This document shows positions 34,305 through 42,351 of a stretch of DNA of 64,000 bases, in pieces. The stretch is taken from assembly GCA_044225675.1 (NCBI GenBank), contig JBGAIH010000002.1, positions 1 through 64,000 of the forward strand, written 5' to 3'. The notes beneath the pieces were generated by a model. It was given only the letters and a program-made list of their open reading frames with translations. It made no database searches and was not told where the DNA came from. Origin of the DNA: JACMQX01 sp044225675 (GTDB lineage: Bacteria; Pseudomonadota; Gammaproteobacteria; Burkholderiales; Burkholderiaceae_C). The position numbers and the translations under genes are program-made. Within the stretch, counting starts at the first letter, position 1; each line of letters opens with the position of its first letter.

Positions 34305-34685
34305 ATGTCCATGCTTCATCCCGTTTTCTCCGTCCTCATCAAGCGACCCGATCTCGTCGCCGAGCATCTTGCAGGATATGCCCAGTTGCTGCGCGACGAA
34401 GCGCAGGACGCAGGCACCCAGTTCGCGGGCCGTGCCCTGGCCTGGGCCGTGGTCCTGGTCGCCGGCGCGGTGTTCCTGATGCTCGCCGGTGTCGCCGTCA
34501 TGATGGGTGTGATGTTCGAGCGCTTCAACTGGGTGCTGGTGCTCGTGCCGGGCGCCGTGCTCGGCCTCGCGCTGGTCGCCGCAGCTGCAGCCCGCAAGCC
34601 GATGCCCGACAACAGCTTTGCCGGATTGCGCACGCAGCTCGACGCCGATGTGCAGGCGCTGCGCGTGGCCGGAGGCCAGTCATGA
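34305..34685 (+). CDS. YqjE-like / phage-holin-family membrane protein
   Basis: A 126-residue protein with two central transmembrane helices (LAWAVVLVAGAVFLMLAGVA and FNWVLVLVPGAVLGLALVAAA), an N-terminal amphipathic region (RPDLVAEHLAGYAQLLRDEAQ) and a soluble tail. This is the pattern of YqjE-type proteins often labelled putative holin superfamily III. Function is unknown. Its stop overlaps the next start (ATGA at 34682), so translation is coupled. Confidence 0.7.
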   Translation: MSMLHPVFSVLIKRPDLVAEHLAGYAQLLRDEAQDAGTQFAGRALAWAVVLVAGAVFLMLAGVAVMMGVMFERFNWVLVLVPGAVLGLALVAAAAARKPMPDNSFAGLRTQLDADVQALRVAGGQS

Positions 34686-35200
34686 GCGCCGCCCTGCCGC
34701 CGCAGCTGTCGCCTGCCGAACGGCTCGCACGCAGCCGCGAAGCGATTGCGCTCACGATGCGCCGCCAGAGCGGCCGCGACGAACGCGACGATCTGGGCCC
34801 GGAATGGGGCCCTTCCGAGCCCGAGCCGGGGCAGGCCGGCGAGCGGCGCGCAGGTCACGGCTGGTGGCCGGTGATGCGCAGCTTCGCGCGGACCTGGTGG
34901 CGCCGGCACCCGCTCAACACCATGGGCCAGATGGCGGTGCCAGCCCTGAGCGGCTATGCGCAGCGCGAACCCTTCAAGCTGATGGGCTATGCCGCCGTGG
35001 CCGGTGCCGTGATCGCGATCGTCCGCCCGTGGCGGCTGATGTCGGCCGGCGCGCTGCTGGCGGCGGCCCTGCGGCCTTCCGAGATTTCGGCTTTCGCGAT
35101 GACGATGCTGGCATCGCTCCATTCCTCGCTCGATGAGGACGGGCGCGGCATCGGCAGCGAGCGCGGCCGCGAGAACGCCCGCGGAGGCGACAAGCCATGA
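34682..35200 (+). CDS. Hypothetical membrane-associated protein following yqjE (YqjK position)
   Basis: A 172-residue protein of unknown family. The N-terminal 60 residues are charged (LSPAERLARSREAIALTMRR; DERDDLGPEWGPSEPEPGQ). The middle carries WWRRHPLN and two short hydrophobic segments (LMGYAAVAGAVIAIV and LMSAGALLAAALRP). The tail is Glu/Arg/Gly-rich. It is translationally coupled to the YqjE-like gene and occupies the place of yqjK in enterobacteria, though I see no clear sequence match. It probably works with the two preceding membrane proteins. Confidence 0.65.
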   Translation: MSAALPPQLSPAERLARSREAIALTMRRQSGRDERDDLGPEWGPSEPEPGQAGERRAGHGWWPVMRSFARTWWRRHPLNTMGQMAVPALSGYAQREPFKLMGYAAVAGAVIAIVRPWRLMSAGALLAAALRPSEISAFAMTMLASLHSSLDEDGRGIGSERGRENARGGDKP

Positions 35201-35295
35201 CTTCGATTTTTTGCAAACCGGTGAGTGAGGGTGCGGCTCATCGGCAAGCTTTTTTCTGCCTGCACCAATAATTTTTTTAACCTGAAGGATCCATC

Positions 35296-35622
35296 ATGAA
35301 CTACGCCCGTGCCATCGCCATTACCGCCCTCGCCGGCCTCACCGTCATCTCCGCCGGTCTGACCACCGGCTGCGCCGTCGCCCGTGAACAGCAGACCGTC
35401 GGCGCCTATGTCGACGACGCCGCCATCACCACCGCCGTGAAGGCCAAGTTCGTCGAAGACAAGACGGTCGCCGCCAACGCCATCAGCGTCGAAACCCTGA
35501 ACGGCACGGTCCAGCTGTCGGGCTTTGCCAAGACGCAGGCCGAGAAGTCGCAGGCCGAAAACCTGGCACGCAGCTCCAAGGGCGTGCGTGAAGTGCGCAA
35601 CAACATCATCGTGCGTCCCTGA
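35296..35622 (+). CDS. BON-domain periplasmic protein
   Basis: A 108-residue exported protein: a signal-type N-terminus (AIAITALAGLTVISAGLTTGCA) with a Cys that could be lipidated, although TTGC is not an ideal lipobox. One BON domain follows (DDAAITTAVKAKFVEDKTV...VETLNGTVQLSGFAKTQAE). BON domains bind phospholipids and occur in osmotic-stress proteins such as OsmY. The 95-bp gap before it is AT-rich (TTTTTT and AATAATTTTTTTAACC), suggesting its own promoter. A strong terminator follows. Confidence 0.88.
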   Translation: MNYARAIAITALAGLTVISAGLTTGCAVAREQQTVGAYVDDAAITTAVKAKFVEDKTVAANAISVETLNGTVQLSGFAKTQAEKSQAENLARSSKGVREVRNNIIVRP

Positions 35623-35669
35623 TCCACGACCGGCCTGACGCAGCCTGCGGGCTGCGGCGCTGACCGCAG

Positions 35670-35709
35670 GGGCGGGAGCGGGCGCCCTGGCGCCGGCTCC
35701 CGCCCTTTT
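35670..35709 (+). terminator. Rho-independent terminator after the BON gene
   Basis: GGGCGGGAGC (35670-35679) pairs perfectly with GCTCCCGCCC (35696-35705), with a GGCGCC-containing loop, and is followed at once by TTTT (35706-35709). It ends the plus-strand small-protein series. Confidence 0.75.
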
Positions 35710-35776
35710 GCGTGGTGCCTCCTGCCTTGATCGCAACCACACTGGAACCTCGCCGTCCACCCCGGCGCAACCGACC

Positions 35777-36943
35777 ATGAGAATCTTCAGCTGCAACCAT
35801 TGCGGCCACACGCTGTTTTTCGAGAACGTGCAGTGCCTGAACTGCGGCAGCCAGCTCGCCTTCCTGCCCGATCGGCTCGCGCTGTGCGCCATCGAGCCCG
35901 CTGGCGACGAAGCGCAGGAACTGTGGCGCGTGATCGGCGAGAACGACGGCCCCACCTGGCGCCAATGTCAGAACCAGCTGGCGCACGGAGCCTGCAATTT
36001 CGCGGTCGCATCGGACGACCCGCAGCGCATGTGCGTGTCCTGCCGGCAAACCCGGCTGGCGCCCGACCTGTCGGTGCCCGGCAACACCGAGCGCTGGATG
36101 CTGATCGAGGTCGCCAAGCGGCGGCTCTACTACGCGCTTGCGCGACTGGACCTGGTGCGGGACCATGGCGCCAGCCTGGTGTTCGAGTTCCTGGCGGACC
36201 TGCCCGGGGGGCCTCCCGTGATGACGGGCCACCAGGGCGGCGTGATCACGCTCAACGTGGCCGAGGCCGACGACGATGAGCGGGCCCGGCGCCGCGTGGC
36301 GCTGCGCGAGCCGTACCGCACGCTGCTGGGCCATCTGCGCCATGAGTCCGGCCACTATTTCTGGGATCGCCTGATCCTCCAGCAGGGCCGCGTCGATTCG
36401 TTCCGCGCCCTGTTCGGCGACGAGCAGCAGGACTACGGCACCGCACTGGCGAACTACTACAGCCAGGGGGGCGCCACGGACTGGCAGGGCGCCTACGTGA
36501 GCGGCTACGCCACCGCCCACCCCTGGGAGGACTGGGCCGAGACCTGGGCCCACTACCTGCACATGGTGGATCTGCTCGAGACCGCAGCGGCCTACCGCAC
36601 GACGCTGACGGTGCCCGGCGACGGCAACGAACGCACGCCGGTGGCCGACCCGTTTGCCGCCGGTCCGACCGACTTCGATGCGCTGGTTTCTCAGTGGACG
36701 CCGGTCACCCTGCTGCTCAACAGCCTGAACCGCAGCCTGGGCCAGGGCGATGCCTATCCGTTCGCACTCACGCCCGGCGCGCTGCAGAAGCTGCGCTTCG
36801 TGCACGACGTGATCACGGCACAAGGCCAAGGGGCCGGCGCTGCAGACAGCCCGGCCCCTGGACAGGGTGAGGAAGGCGGCGACGCCGAGGGCAGCGCCGC
36901 TTCCGTCTCCAACGACGATCAGCCCGCCTTGACGACCAGCTGA
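35777..36943 (+). CDS. Putative zinc-binding metallopeptidase with zinc-ribbon N-terminus
   Basis: A 388-residue protein. The N-terminal zinc ribbon has CNHCGH and CLNCGS (Cys6, Cys9, Cys20, Cys23), with more cysteines at CQNQLAHGAC and CVSC. The gluzincin-like domain has HESGHYFWDRL (HExxH) and, further on, HPWEDWAETWAHYLHM. The C-terminal 35 residues are low-complexity. This matches the 'putative zinc-binding metallopeptidase' family of proteobacteria, which has no defined substrate. The start at 35777 begins the ribbon; upstream in-frame codons are not conserved. Its 3' end overlaps the converging BON lipoprotein gene by 25 bp. Confidence 0.83.
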   Translation: MRIFSCNHCGHTLFFENVQCLNCGSQLAFLPDRLALCAIEPAGDEAQELWRVIGENDGPTWRQCQNQLAHGACNFAVASDDPQRMCVSCRQTRLAPDLSVPGNTERWMLIEVAKRRLYYALARLDLVRDHGASLVFEFLADLPGGPPVMTGHQGGVITLNVAEADDDERARRRVALREPYRTLLGHLRHESGHYFWDRLILQQGRVDSFRALFGDEQQDYGTALANYYSQGGATDWQGAYVSGYATAHPWEDWAETWAHYLHMVDLLETAAAYRTTLTVPGDGNERTPVADPFAAGPTDFDALVSQWTPVTLLLNSLNRSLGQGDAYPFALTPGALQKLRFVHDVITAQGQGAGAADSPAPGQGEEGGDAEGSAASVSNDDQPALTTS

Positions 36944-37374
36944 TTCTTCACCGACGTCACGCCCTTGACGGACTTGGCGATTTCGGTGGCCCGGTCCTTG
37001 GCGGCGGGCGTCGGGGCCGGGCCCATCAGCGTGACGGAGCCGTCCTTGGTATCGACGTTGATCTTGATCGCGCTCAGGTCCGGATCTTTCGCAAAGCCGG
37101 CATTCACCGACGCAGTGATGGTGGCGTCGTCGATCTTCTCGCCGATCGTGGCGGCGGTCTGCTCGCTGCTGGCCTTGGCTTCTGCGGTGGCCTCCTTGAC
37201 CTCGGCCTTCACTTCCGAAGCCTTCTCCTCGGTCTTGGCGATGGCAGTGTCGAGCTTCTGGCCGGCGGTCTGTTCATCGGCGGTCTTGCTGCAGGCGCCC
37301 AGCGCGAGCATCAGGGCGACCGCGGAGGCGACGGCCACGACGCGGCCGGTATGGGGTTTGGATTGAAAGTTCAT
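36919..37374 (-). CDS. BON-domain lipoprotein
   Basis: A 151-residue protein: signal peptide with a good lipobox (LALGAC, Cys near 28), an Ala/Glu/Lys helical coiled stretch (AKTEEKASEVKAEVKEATAEAKA) and one BON domain (DDATITASVNAGFAKDPDLS...VDTKDGSVTLMGPAP). It is probably anchored in the outer or inner membrane facing the periplasm. It is third in the minus-strand set csbD / 51-residue protein / BON, and overlaps the zinc-peptidase gene tail to tail. The start at 37374 begins the signal peptide. Confidence 0.85.
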   Translation of the reverse strand: MNFQSKPHTGRVVAVASAVALMLALGACSKTADEQTAGQKLDTAIAKTEEKASEVKAEVKEATAEAKASSEQTAATIGEKIDDATITASVNAGFAKDPDLSAIKINVDTKDGSVTLMGPAPTPAAKDRATEIAKSVKGVTSVKNQLVVKAG

Positions 37375-37449
37375 GATGAAGACTCCTTCGGAAAATGGGT
37401 GGATGAATGAACCGGCGCGGCAGAGCCTGCGCCGGCGCCCGAGATGCAC

Positions 37450-37605
37450 TCAGGTCTTGAGGGGAACAGGCTGCGGCGTGTCGGGCTCGACCGGGTCCTT
37501 GACGGGCAGCGGCGGCTCATGGGCCGGTGCACGCTGAGGCACCGAGACGTCCGGGTCTTCCGGCGTCACCGGCTCGGTGGCTCCGGGACCCTGGATATTC
37601 GACAT
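37450..37605 (-). CDS. 51-residue Pro-rich acidic protein, unknown, between csbD and the BON lipoprotein
   Basis: Translating the minus strand gives a 51-residue protein beginning MSNIQGPGATEPVTPEDPDV and ending in PDTPQPVPLKT. It is rich in Pro, Glu, Asp and Thr and probably disordered. ACAGG lies five bases before the ATG; an in-frame ATG at 37620 would add five residues. It fills the gap between two co-directional stress genes exactly. No family recognised. Confidence 0.5.
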   Translation of the reverse strand: MSNIQGPGATEPVTPEDPDVSVPQRAPAHEPPLPVKDPVEPDTPQPVPLKT

Positions 37606-37640
37606 GGCAGCCTGTGTCATGGAAAGGCAGGCCCGCCGGC

Positions 37641-37838
37641 TCAGAGCTTGTCCACGAGCTTCTGAGCGGCGTCCTTGACGTTCTCGCGCGCATCGCCCAC
37701 GGTGGACTTGAGCTTGCCCGATACCTGATCGGCCAGGCCTTCGGTTTCCAGGCGTTCATTGCCGACCGCACGGCCGGCGACTTCCTTGATCTTTCCCTTG
37801 GCCTCTTCGGCACGTCCCTTGATCTGATCCTTGTTCAT
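37641..37838 (-). CDS. CsbD family stress-response protein
   Basis: A 65-residue hydrophilic protein: MNKDQIKGRAEEAKGKIKEV, then GKLKSTVGDARENVKDA repeats. This is the standard CsbD pattern of small amphipathic, natively flexible proteins induced in general stress. It is first in the minus-strand set with the 51-residue protein and BON lipoprotein. Upstream, 37839-38033 has TTTAGGA (37901) and TGTAGGA (37948), which share the word seen near the NarL-type regulator. Confidence 0.92.
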   Translation of the reverse strand: MNKDQIKGRAEEAKGKIKEVAGRAVGNERLETEGLADQVSGKLKSTVGDARENVKDAAQKLVDKL

Positions 37839-38033
37839 GGTTGGTCCTTTGGTAAGTGAATGTTCGGCAGCGCAAGGTCGCGCCCTACCGTGACCATCAC
37901 TTTAGGACCGGGCTGCGGTGCTGGCTGTCGGCGGGCCCTGAAGCTGGTGTAGGACAGGACGCGCTTGCGCGCCTTCGCAGCCAGGCGGGGCGTCGGGACT
38001 CGATGCGCACGACCCGCGCAGAGGGTTGGCAGC

Positions 38034-40568
38034 TCATCCGGGCGCCGGCGGCATGTCGGCCAGGATGCGCTCCAGCCGCGCCGCCAGCGATTCGGTGCTG
38101 AGCTGCTCGCGGAAACGCTCGACCATCAGCGGCAGCGACATCGGGCTCGGCTGGCTCAGCGCGCAGACGCGGATCTTCTTGCGCCGGATCGCCGCGAGCG
38201 CCGCCGCCAGCCGCGGGATGTCGAGCTCCTGGCTCAGCACCTCGCCCTCGGCCTGGCCCAGCAGCAGGTTGGCGCGGTCGTACTTGCGGAACACCTCGAA
38301 GAACAGGCTGCTGGAGGCCTGAAGCTGCCGCGTGCTCTTGGGCTGGCCCGGATAGCCGGTGAACACCAGGCCCGCCACCCGGGCGATCTCGCGGAACCGC
38401 CGCTGTGCCAGTTCGCTGGAATTGAGCGAGGCGAGCACGTCGGCCAGCAGGTCGCCCGCGGCAAAGACGCGCTTGTCGCGCAGCGCCGCGATGTCCACGT
38501 CGCGTGCCGACAGCAGCTCGAAGCCGTAGTCGTTGACCGCGATGCTGAAGGTGTTGGGCTGATCGCGCGCCAGACGCAGCGCCAGCAGGCTGGCCAGCCC
38601 GAGATGCACATGCCGGCCCGCGAACGGGTAGATGAACAGATGATGGCCTTCGCGCGAGACCTGGGTCTCGACCAGCAGCGCGTCCGGCGTCGGAATGAGC
38701 GACAGCCGCGCCTGCGTCTGCAGCATCGGGCGCGCCGCCTCCAGCTCGGGCTCGATCCATTCGCCGCGTGCGGCGTGCTGCATCAGCTCCAGCACCGCGT
38801 CGCCCATCTCGGGCGTGAGCGCCATCTTGCTGCCCTGCCAGGTGGGCACGGTGCCGCGCTTCTTCGTGGAGCGGCGCACATAGGCATTCATGTCCTGCAC
38901 GCGGATGAACTCCAGCAGCCGGCCGCCGAAGTAGAAGGCATCGCCCTTGCGCAGCCGCGAGATGAAGCCCTCCTCCATCGTGCCCAGGCGGGCGCCGTTG
39001 AGGTACTTGACCTGCATGGAGGCGTCGCTCATGATGGTGCCGATCGACATGCGGTGGCGCCGGGCGATGCCGCGGTCGGGAACCCGCCACAGACCCTGCG
39101 CGTCCTGCCGGATGCGGTGATAGTCGGGGTAGGCGGTGAGGCTGTCGCCGCCACGCTCGCAGAAGGCCAGCGCCCAGTCGAACTCGGCCCGCGTGAGCTT
39201 GCGGTAGGCCCAGGCGCTGCGAACCTCGGTGAACAGCTCAGACGCGCGAAACCCGCCGCCCAGCGCGACGGTGACGATGTGCTGCACCAGCACGTCGATC
39301 GGCTTGTCGGGCGACTCGCGCTTTTCCACGCGGCCGGCCTGGGCTGCGCGCCGCACCGCCGCCGCCTCGATGATCTCCATGGTGTGCGTGGGCACCAGCG
39401 TGAGGCGGCTGGCGCGGCCCGGCGCGTGGCCGCTGCGACCGGCGCGCTGCACGATGCGGGCCACGCCCTTGGCCGAGCCGATCTGCAGCACCCGCTCGAC
39501 CGGCAGGAAGTCCACGCCCAGGTCGAGCGACGAGGTGGCCACCACCGCGCGCAGGCTGCCGTCCTTCAGGCCGCGCTCGACCCAGTCGCGCACCTCGCGG
39601 TCGAGCGAGCCGTGGTGCAGCGCGATCTGGCCGGCCCATTCTGGGCGTGCGGCCAGCAGCAGCTGGTACCAGGCCTCGGCCTGCGAGCGGACGTTGGTGA
39701 ACACGAGTGTGGTGCCGGAGCGCTCGATCTCGTCGATGACCGGCTGCTGCATGCGCGCGCCCAGGTGGCCGGCCCAGGAGTAATTGCCGGGGTCGGGCGG
39801 GATCAGCGTGTCGAGCACCAGCGTCTTGTCGATCCGGCCGCGCACGAGCGTGCCTTCGGCCGGGCCGCACAGCACCTGCATGGCTTCGGCGAGATTGCCC
39901 AGCGTCGCGCTCAGGCCCCACACCACCAGCGCCGGGTTGAGCCGGCGCAGCCGCGCCAGCGCGAGCTGCACCTGCACGCCGCGCTTGCTGCCCAGCAGTT
40001 CGTGCCATTCATCGACGACGACGAAGCGCACCGTGGCCAGCTCCTGCGGCGCGTTGTCGCGCGCAAGCAGGAGGCTGAGCGACTCGGGCGTGGTCACCAG
40101 GACGGTCGGCATGCGCCGGTCCTGCCGCGCCCGCTCGGCCGACGCCGTGTCGCCGGTGCGCTGGCCGAGCGTGGCGCGGGGCAGGAGATCAGCCAGCGGT
40201 TCGGCCAGCGCCCGCGCCGTGTCGGCCGCGAGCGCCCGCATCGGCGTGAGCCACAGCACCGACAGCGGCGGTGCGCCCCTGCCTGCGGCGCCTGTGCCAC
40301 CTGGGCCTCTCGCGGTGCCTGGGCCGCCAGATTCTTTGCTAGCCGCTCGCCCGGCTCCCGCCGCTTGCCGATCCTCCTCAGCGCCGGAGGGTGCGGCCAG
40401 AAGGCGCTCGAGAATGCCGAGCCAGACCGCGTAGGTCTTGCCGGCGCCCGTTGTCGCATGCAGCAGGCCGCTGCGTCCCTGCGCGATGGCCGCCCAGACT
40501 TCGTGCTGGAAGGCAAAGGGCTGCCAGCCGCGGGCGGCCAGCCATCCGGTGACGCGAGGGCTTTGCAT
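38034..40568 (-). CDS. Ligase-associated DEXH-box DNA helicase (Lhr-core type)
   Basis: An 844-residue superfamily 2 helicase. Motif I is TTGAGKTYA, motif II DEWH, motif III GLSATLG, motif V TSSLDLGVDFLPVE, motif VI QRAGRSGHAPG. A winged-helix and Lhr-type C-terminal region follow. It belongs to the set named for co-occurrence with an ATP-dependent ligase and a beta-lactamase-fold exonuclease, both encoded 5-10 kb away here. A Gly/Ala/Pro-rich insert (about residues 60-100) separates motifs I and Ia. ATG 40568 (MQSPRVTGWLAARGWQPF) gives the family start. It diverges from sulP over 55 bp. Confidence 0.88.
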   Translation of the reverse strand: MQSPRVTGWLAARGWQPFAFQHEVWAAIAQGRSGLLHATTGAGKTYAVWLGILERLLAAPSGAEEDRQAAGAGRAASKESGGPGTARGPGGTGAAGRGAPPLSVLWLTPMRALAADTARALAEPLADLLPRATLGQRTGDTASAERARQDRRMPTVLVTTPESLSLLLARDNAPQELATVRFVVVDEWHELLGSKRGVQVQLALARLRRLNPALVVWGLSATLGNLAEAMQVLCGPAEGTLVRGRIDKTLVLDTLIPPDPGNYSWAGHLGARMQQPVIDEIERSGTTLVFTNVRSQAEAWYQLLLAARPEWAGQIALHHGSLDREVRDWVERGLKDGSLRAVVATSSLDLGVDFLPVERVLQIGSAKGVARIVQRAGRSGHAPGRASRLTLVPTHTMEIIEAAAVRRAAQAGRVEKRESPDKPIDVLVQHIVTVALGGGFRASELFTEVRSAWAYRKLTRAEFDWALAFCERGGDSLTAYPDYHRIRQDAQGLWRVPDRGIARRHRMSIGTIMSDASMQVKYLNGARLGTMEEGFISRLRKGDAFYFGGRLLEFIRVQDMNAYVRRSTKKRGTVPTWQGSKMALTPEMGDAVLELMQHAARGEWIEPELEAARPMLQTQARLSLIPTPDALLVETQVSREGHHLFIYPFAGRHVHLGLASLLALRLARDQPNTFSIAVNDYGFELLSARDVDIAALRDKRVFAAGDLLADVLASLNSSELAQRRFREIARVAGLVFTGYPGQPKSTRQLQASSSLFFEVFRKYDRANLLLGQAEGEVLSQELDIPRLAAALAAIRRKKIRVCALSQPSPMSLPLMVERFREQLSTESLAARLERILADMPPAPG

Positions 40569-40610
40569 GACCTGCCATTGTGCTGCGGCGTGGCCCACCC
40601 TGCCGTCCAC

Positions 40611-40616
40611 TACCAT
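40611..40616 (+). promoter_or_regulatory. -10-like TACCAT seven bases before the sulP ATG
   Basis: TACCAT ends at 40616 and ATG is at 40624; the seven bases between (AGAGCCC) do not make a good ribosome site at that spacing. On the other strand CACAAT precedes the helicase ATG by eight bases. This 55-bp divergent region would therefore give very short or absent leaders both ways. Confidence 0.3.
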
Positions 40617-40623
40617 AGAGCCC

Positions 40624-42351
40624 ATGAGTTCCATCCGCCGGTGGCTGCCGTTCCTGGCCTGGCCGCGCCCCGATGCCGCGCTGCTGCGCGGCGAAACCAA
40701 CGCGGCCATCACCGTCGCGCTGGTGATGATCCCGCAGTCGGTGGCCTATGCCTCGCTGGCCGGCATGCCGCTCGTGACGGGGCTGTACGCCACCTTCCTG
40801 CCCATGCTGCTGGCCGTGATGTTCAGCGCGTCGACCCGGCTGTCGGTCGGGCCCTCGGCGCTCACGTCGGTGCTGGTCGGCGCCTCGCTGCTCGGCATGG
40901 CCCAGCCGGCCAGCGCCGACTGGATTTCGCTGGCGGTCTGGCTGGCCCTGATGTCGGGCGGCATCCAGCTCGCGCTCGGCGCCAGCAACGCGGCCTGGGT
41001 GCTCAACCTGGTGAGCTGGCCGGTGCTCGCCGGCTTCAGCCAGGCGGCCGCACTGCTGATCATCGGCTCGCAGATCCCGGCCCTGATCGGCCTTGATGGC
41101 CCGCTGGCCAGTCTGCTGACGGCGCCGCAGTTCGACCTGGCCGCCATGGCGTTCGGGCTGGTGAGCCTGGCCCTGTTCGTCGGCGGCAAGCGCTGGCTGC
41201 CGCGCGTGCCGATGGTGCTGCTGGTGCTCGCCGCGGCCGGGGTGATCAGCTGGGCCAGCGGCTACTCGTCGCACGGCTCGGTGATCGGCTCCCTGCCCGT
41301 GGGCCTGCCCCACCCCTACCTGCCCGGCTTTCCGGGCTGGGAGGCGCTCGGCTCGCTGGTCGCGCCGGCGCTGGTGATCGCGCTGGTCAGCTCGCTTGAG
41401 ATGGCCTCCAGCGCCAAGATCGAAAGCCAGCGTGAAGGCAAGCGCTGGGACGCCAACCAGGACCTGATCGGCCAGGGCATGGGCAAGCTCGCCTCGGCCC
41501 TGTCGGGGAGCTTTCCGACCAGTACCTCGTTCTCGCGCTCGGCGATCACGCTGTACGCGGGCGCCAAGACCGGCTGGGCCACGGTGGTGGCCACCGTGTT
41601 CGTGCTGATCGTGCTGCTGTTTCTCACACCGCTGCTCAGCCACGTGCCGCGCGCCGTGCTGTCGGCCGTGGTGGTGGCCGCCGTCGCCAGCCTGTTCAAG
41701 CCGCAGATCGTGCGCACGCTCTGGCGCATCGACCGGGTCGAGGCGATCACCGCGACGGTGACCTTCGCCGTCACCATCCTGTCGGCGCCGCGCATCTACT
41801 GGGGGGTGATCACCGGCGTGCTGATCGGCCTGTCGTACTTCCTCTACCACCGCCTGCATCCGCGCATCATCGAGGTCGGCCTGCATCCCGATGGCAGCCT
41901 GCGCGACCGCCACCTGTGGAAGCTGCCGCCGCTCGCGCCACAGCTCTACGCGCTGCGGATGGACGACGAGCTCGACTTCGCCTCGGCCAGCGCGTTCGAG
42001 CGCGCGGTGGTGGAGTTCCTCGCAGCCCACCCCGACACGCGCCACGTGTGTCTGTTCGCGCAGCCGATCAACCGGATCGACGCCAGCGGCGTGGACAGCT
42101 TCTCGCAGCTCATGGCGATGCTGCATGCCCGGGGCATCACGCTGCACATCAGCGGCATCAAGCTGCCGGTGGAGAATGTGCTGCGCAAGGCCGGCGCGCT
42201 GCCCGACAGCCCGCTGCTGCGGATGTACCGCACGGACGCGGAGGCCTTGCAGGCGCTGGCGCAGCTGGACAGCCCGGGCGCTGCGCCTGCGCAGCATGGA
42301 GAGGATGTGCCGGCGCAACAGGGAGAGGCTGCGCCCGCGAAACATGGGTAG
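40624..42351 (+). CDS. SulP family anion transporter with STAS domain
   Basis: A 575-residue transporter. About 11-14 membrane helices start with the SulP signature (NAAITVALVMIPQSVAYASLAGM; PLVTGLYATFLPML). A cytoplasmic STAS domain (about 440-560) contains VCLFAQPINRIDASGVDSF, the Ser-containing nucleotide-loop region. Substrates in the family include sulfate, bicarbonate and dicarboxylates; the one here is not evident. The last 25 residues (APAQHGEDVPAQQGEAAPAKHG) are degenerate copies of a 24-bp tandem repeat that continues past the stop codon. Confidence 0.88.
   Translation: MSSIRRWLPFLAWPRPDAALLRGETNAAITVALVMIPQSVAYASLAGMPLVTGLYATFLPMLLAVMFSASTRLSVGPSALTSVLVGASLLGMAQPASADWISLAVWLALMSGGIQLALGASNAAWVLNLVSWPVLAGFSQAAALLIIGSQIPALIGLDGPLASLLTAPQFDLAAMAFGLVSLALFVGGKRWLPRVPMVLLVLAAAGVISWASGYSSHGSVIGSLPVGLPHPYLPGFPGWEALGSLVAPALVIALVSSLEMASSAKIESQREGKRWDANQDLIGQGMGKLASALSGSFPTSTSFSRSAITLYAGAKTGWATVVATVFVLIVLLFLTPLLSHVPRAVLSAVVVAAVASLFKPQIVRTLWRIDRVEAITATVTFAVTILSAPRIYWGVITGVLIGLSYFLYHRLHPRIIEVGLHPDGSLRDRHLWKLPPLAPQLYALRMDDELDFASASAFERAVVEFLAAHPDTRHVCLFAQPINRIDASGVDSFSQLMAMLHARGITLHISGIKLPVENVLRKAGALPDSPLLRMYRTDAEALQALAQLDSPGAAPAQHGEDVPAQQGEAAPAKHG

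Noticed and set aside
34305..34685. Phage holin indicating a prophage remnant
   Set aside because: The YqjE-like protein only shares a superfamily label with holins; no phage genes, integrase or att sites are near, and the YqjD-YqjE order explains it.
37965..41096. A 1043-codon plus-strand frame opposite the DEXH helicase
   Set aside because: Antisense to complete helicase motifs, with no domain signal of its own.
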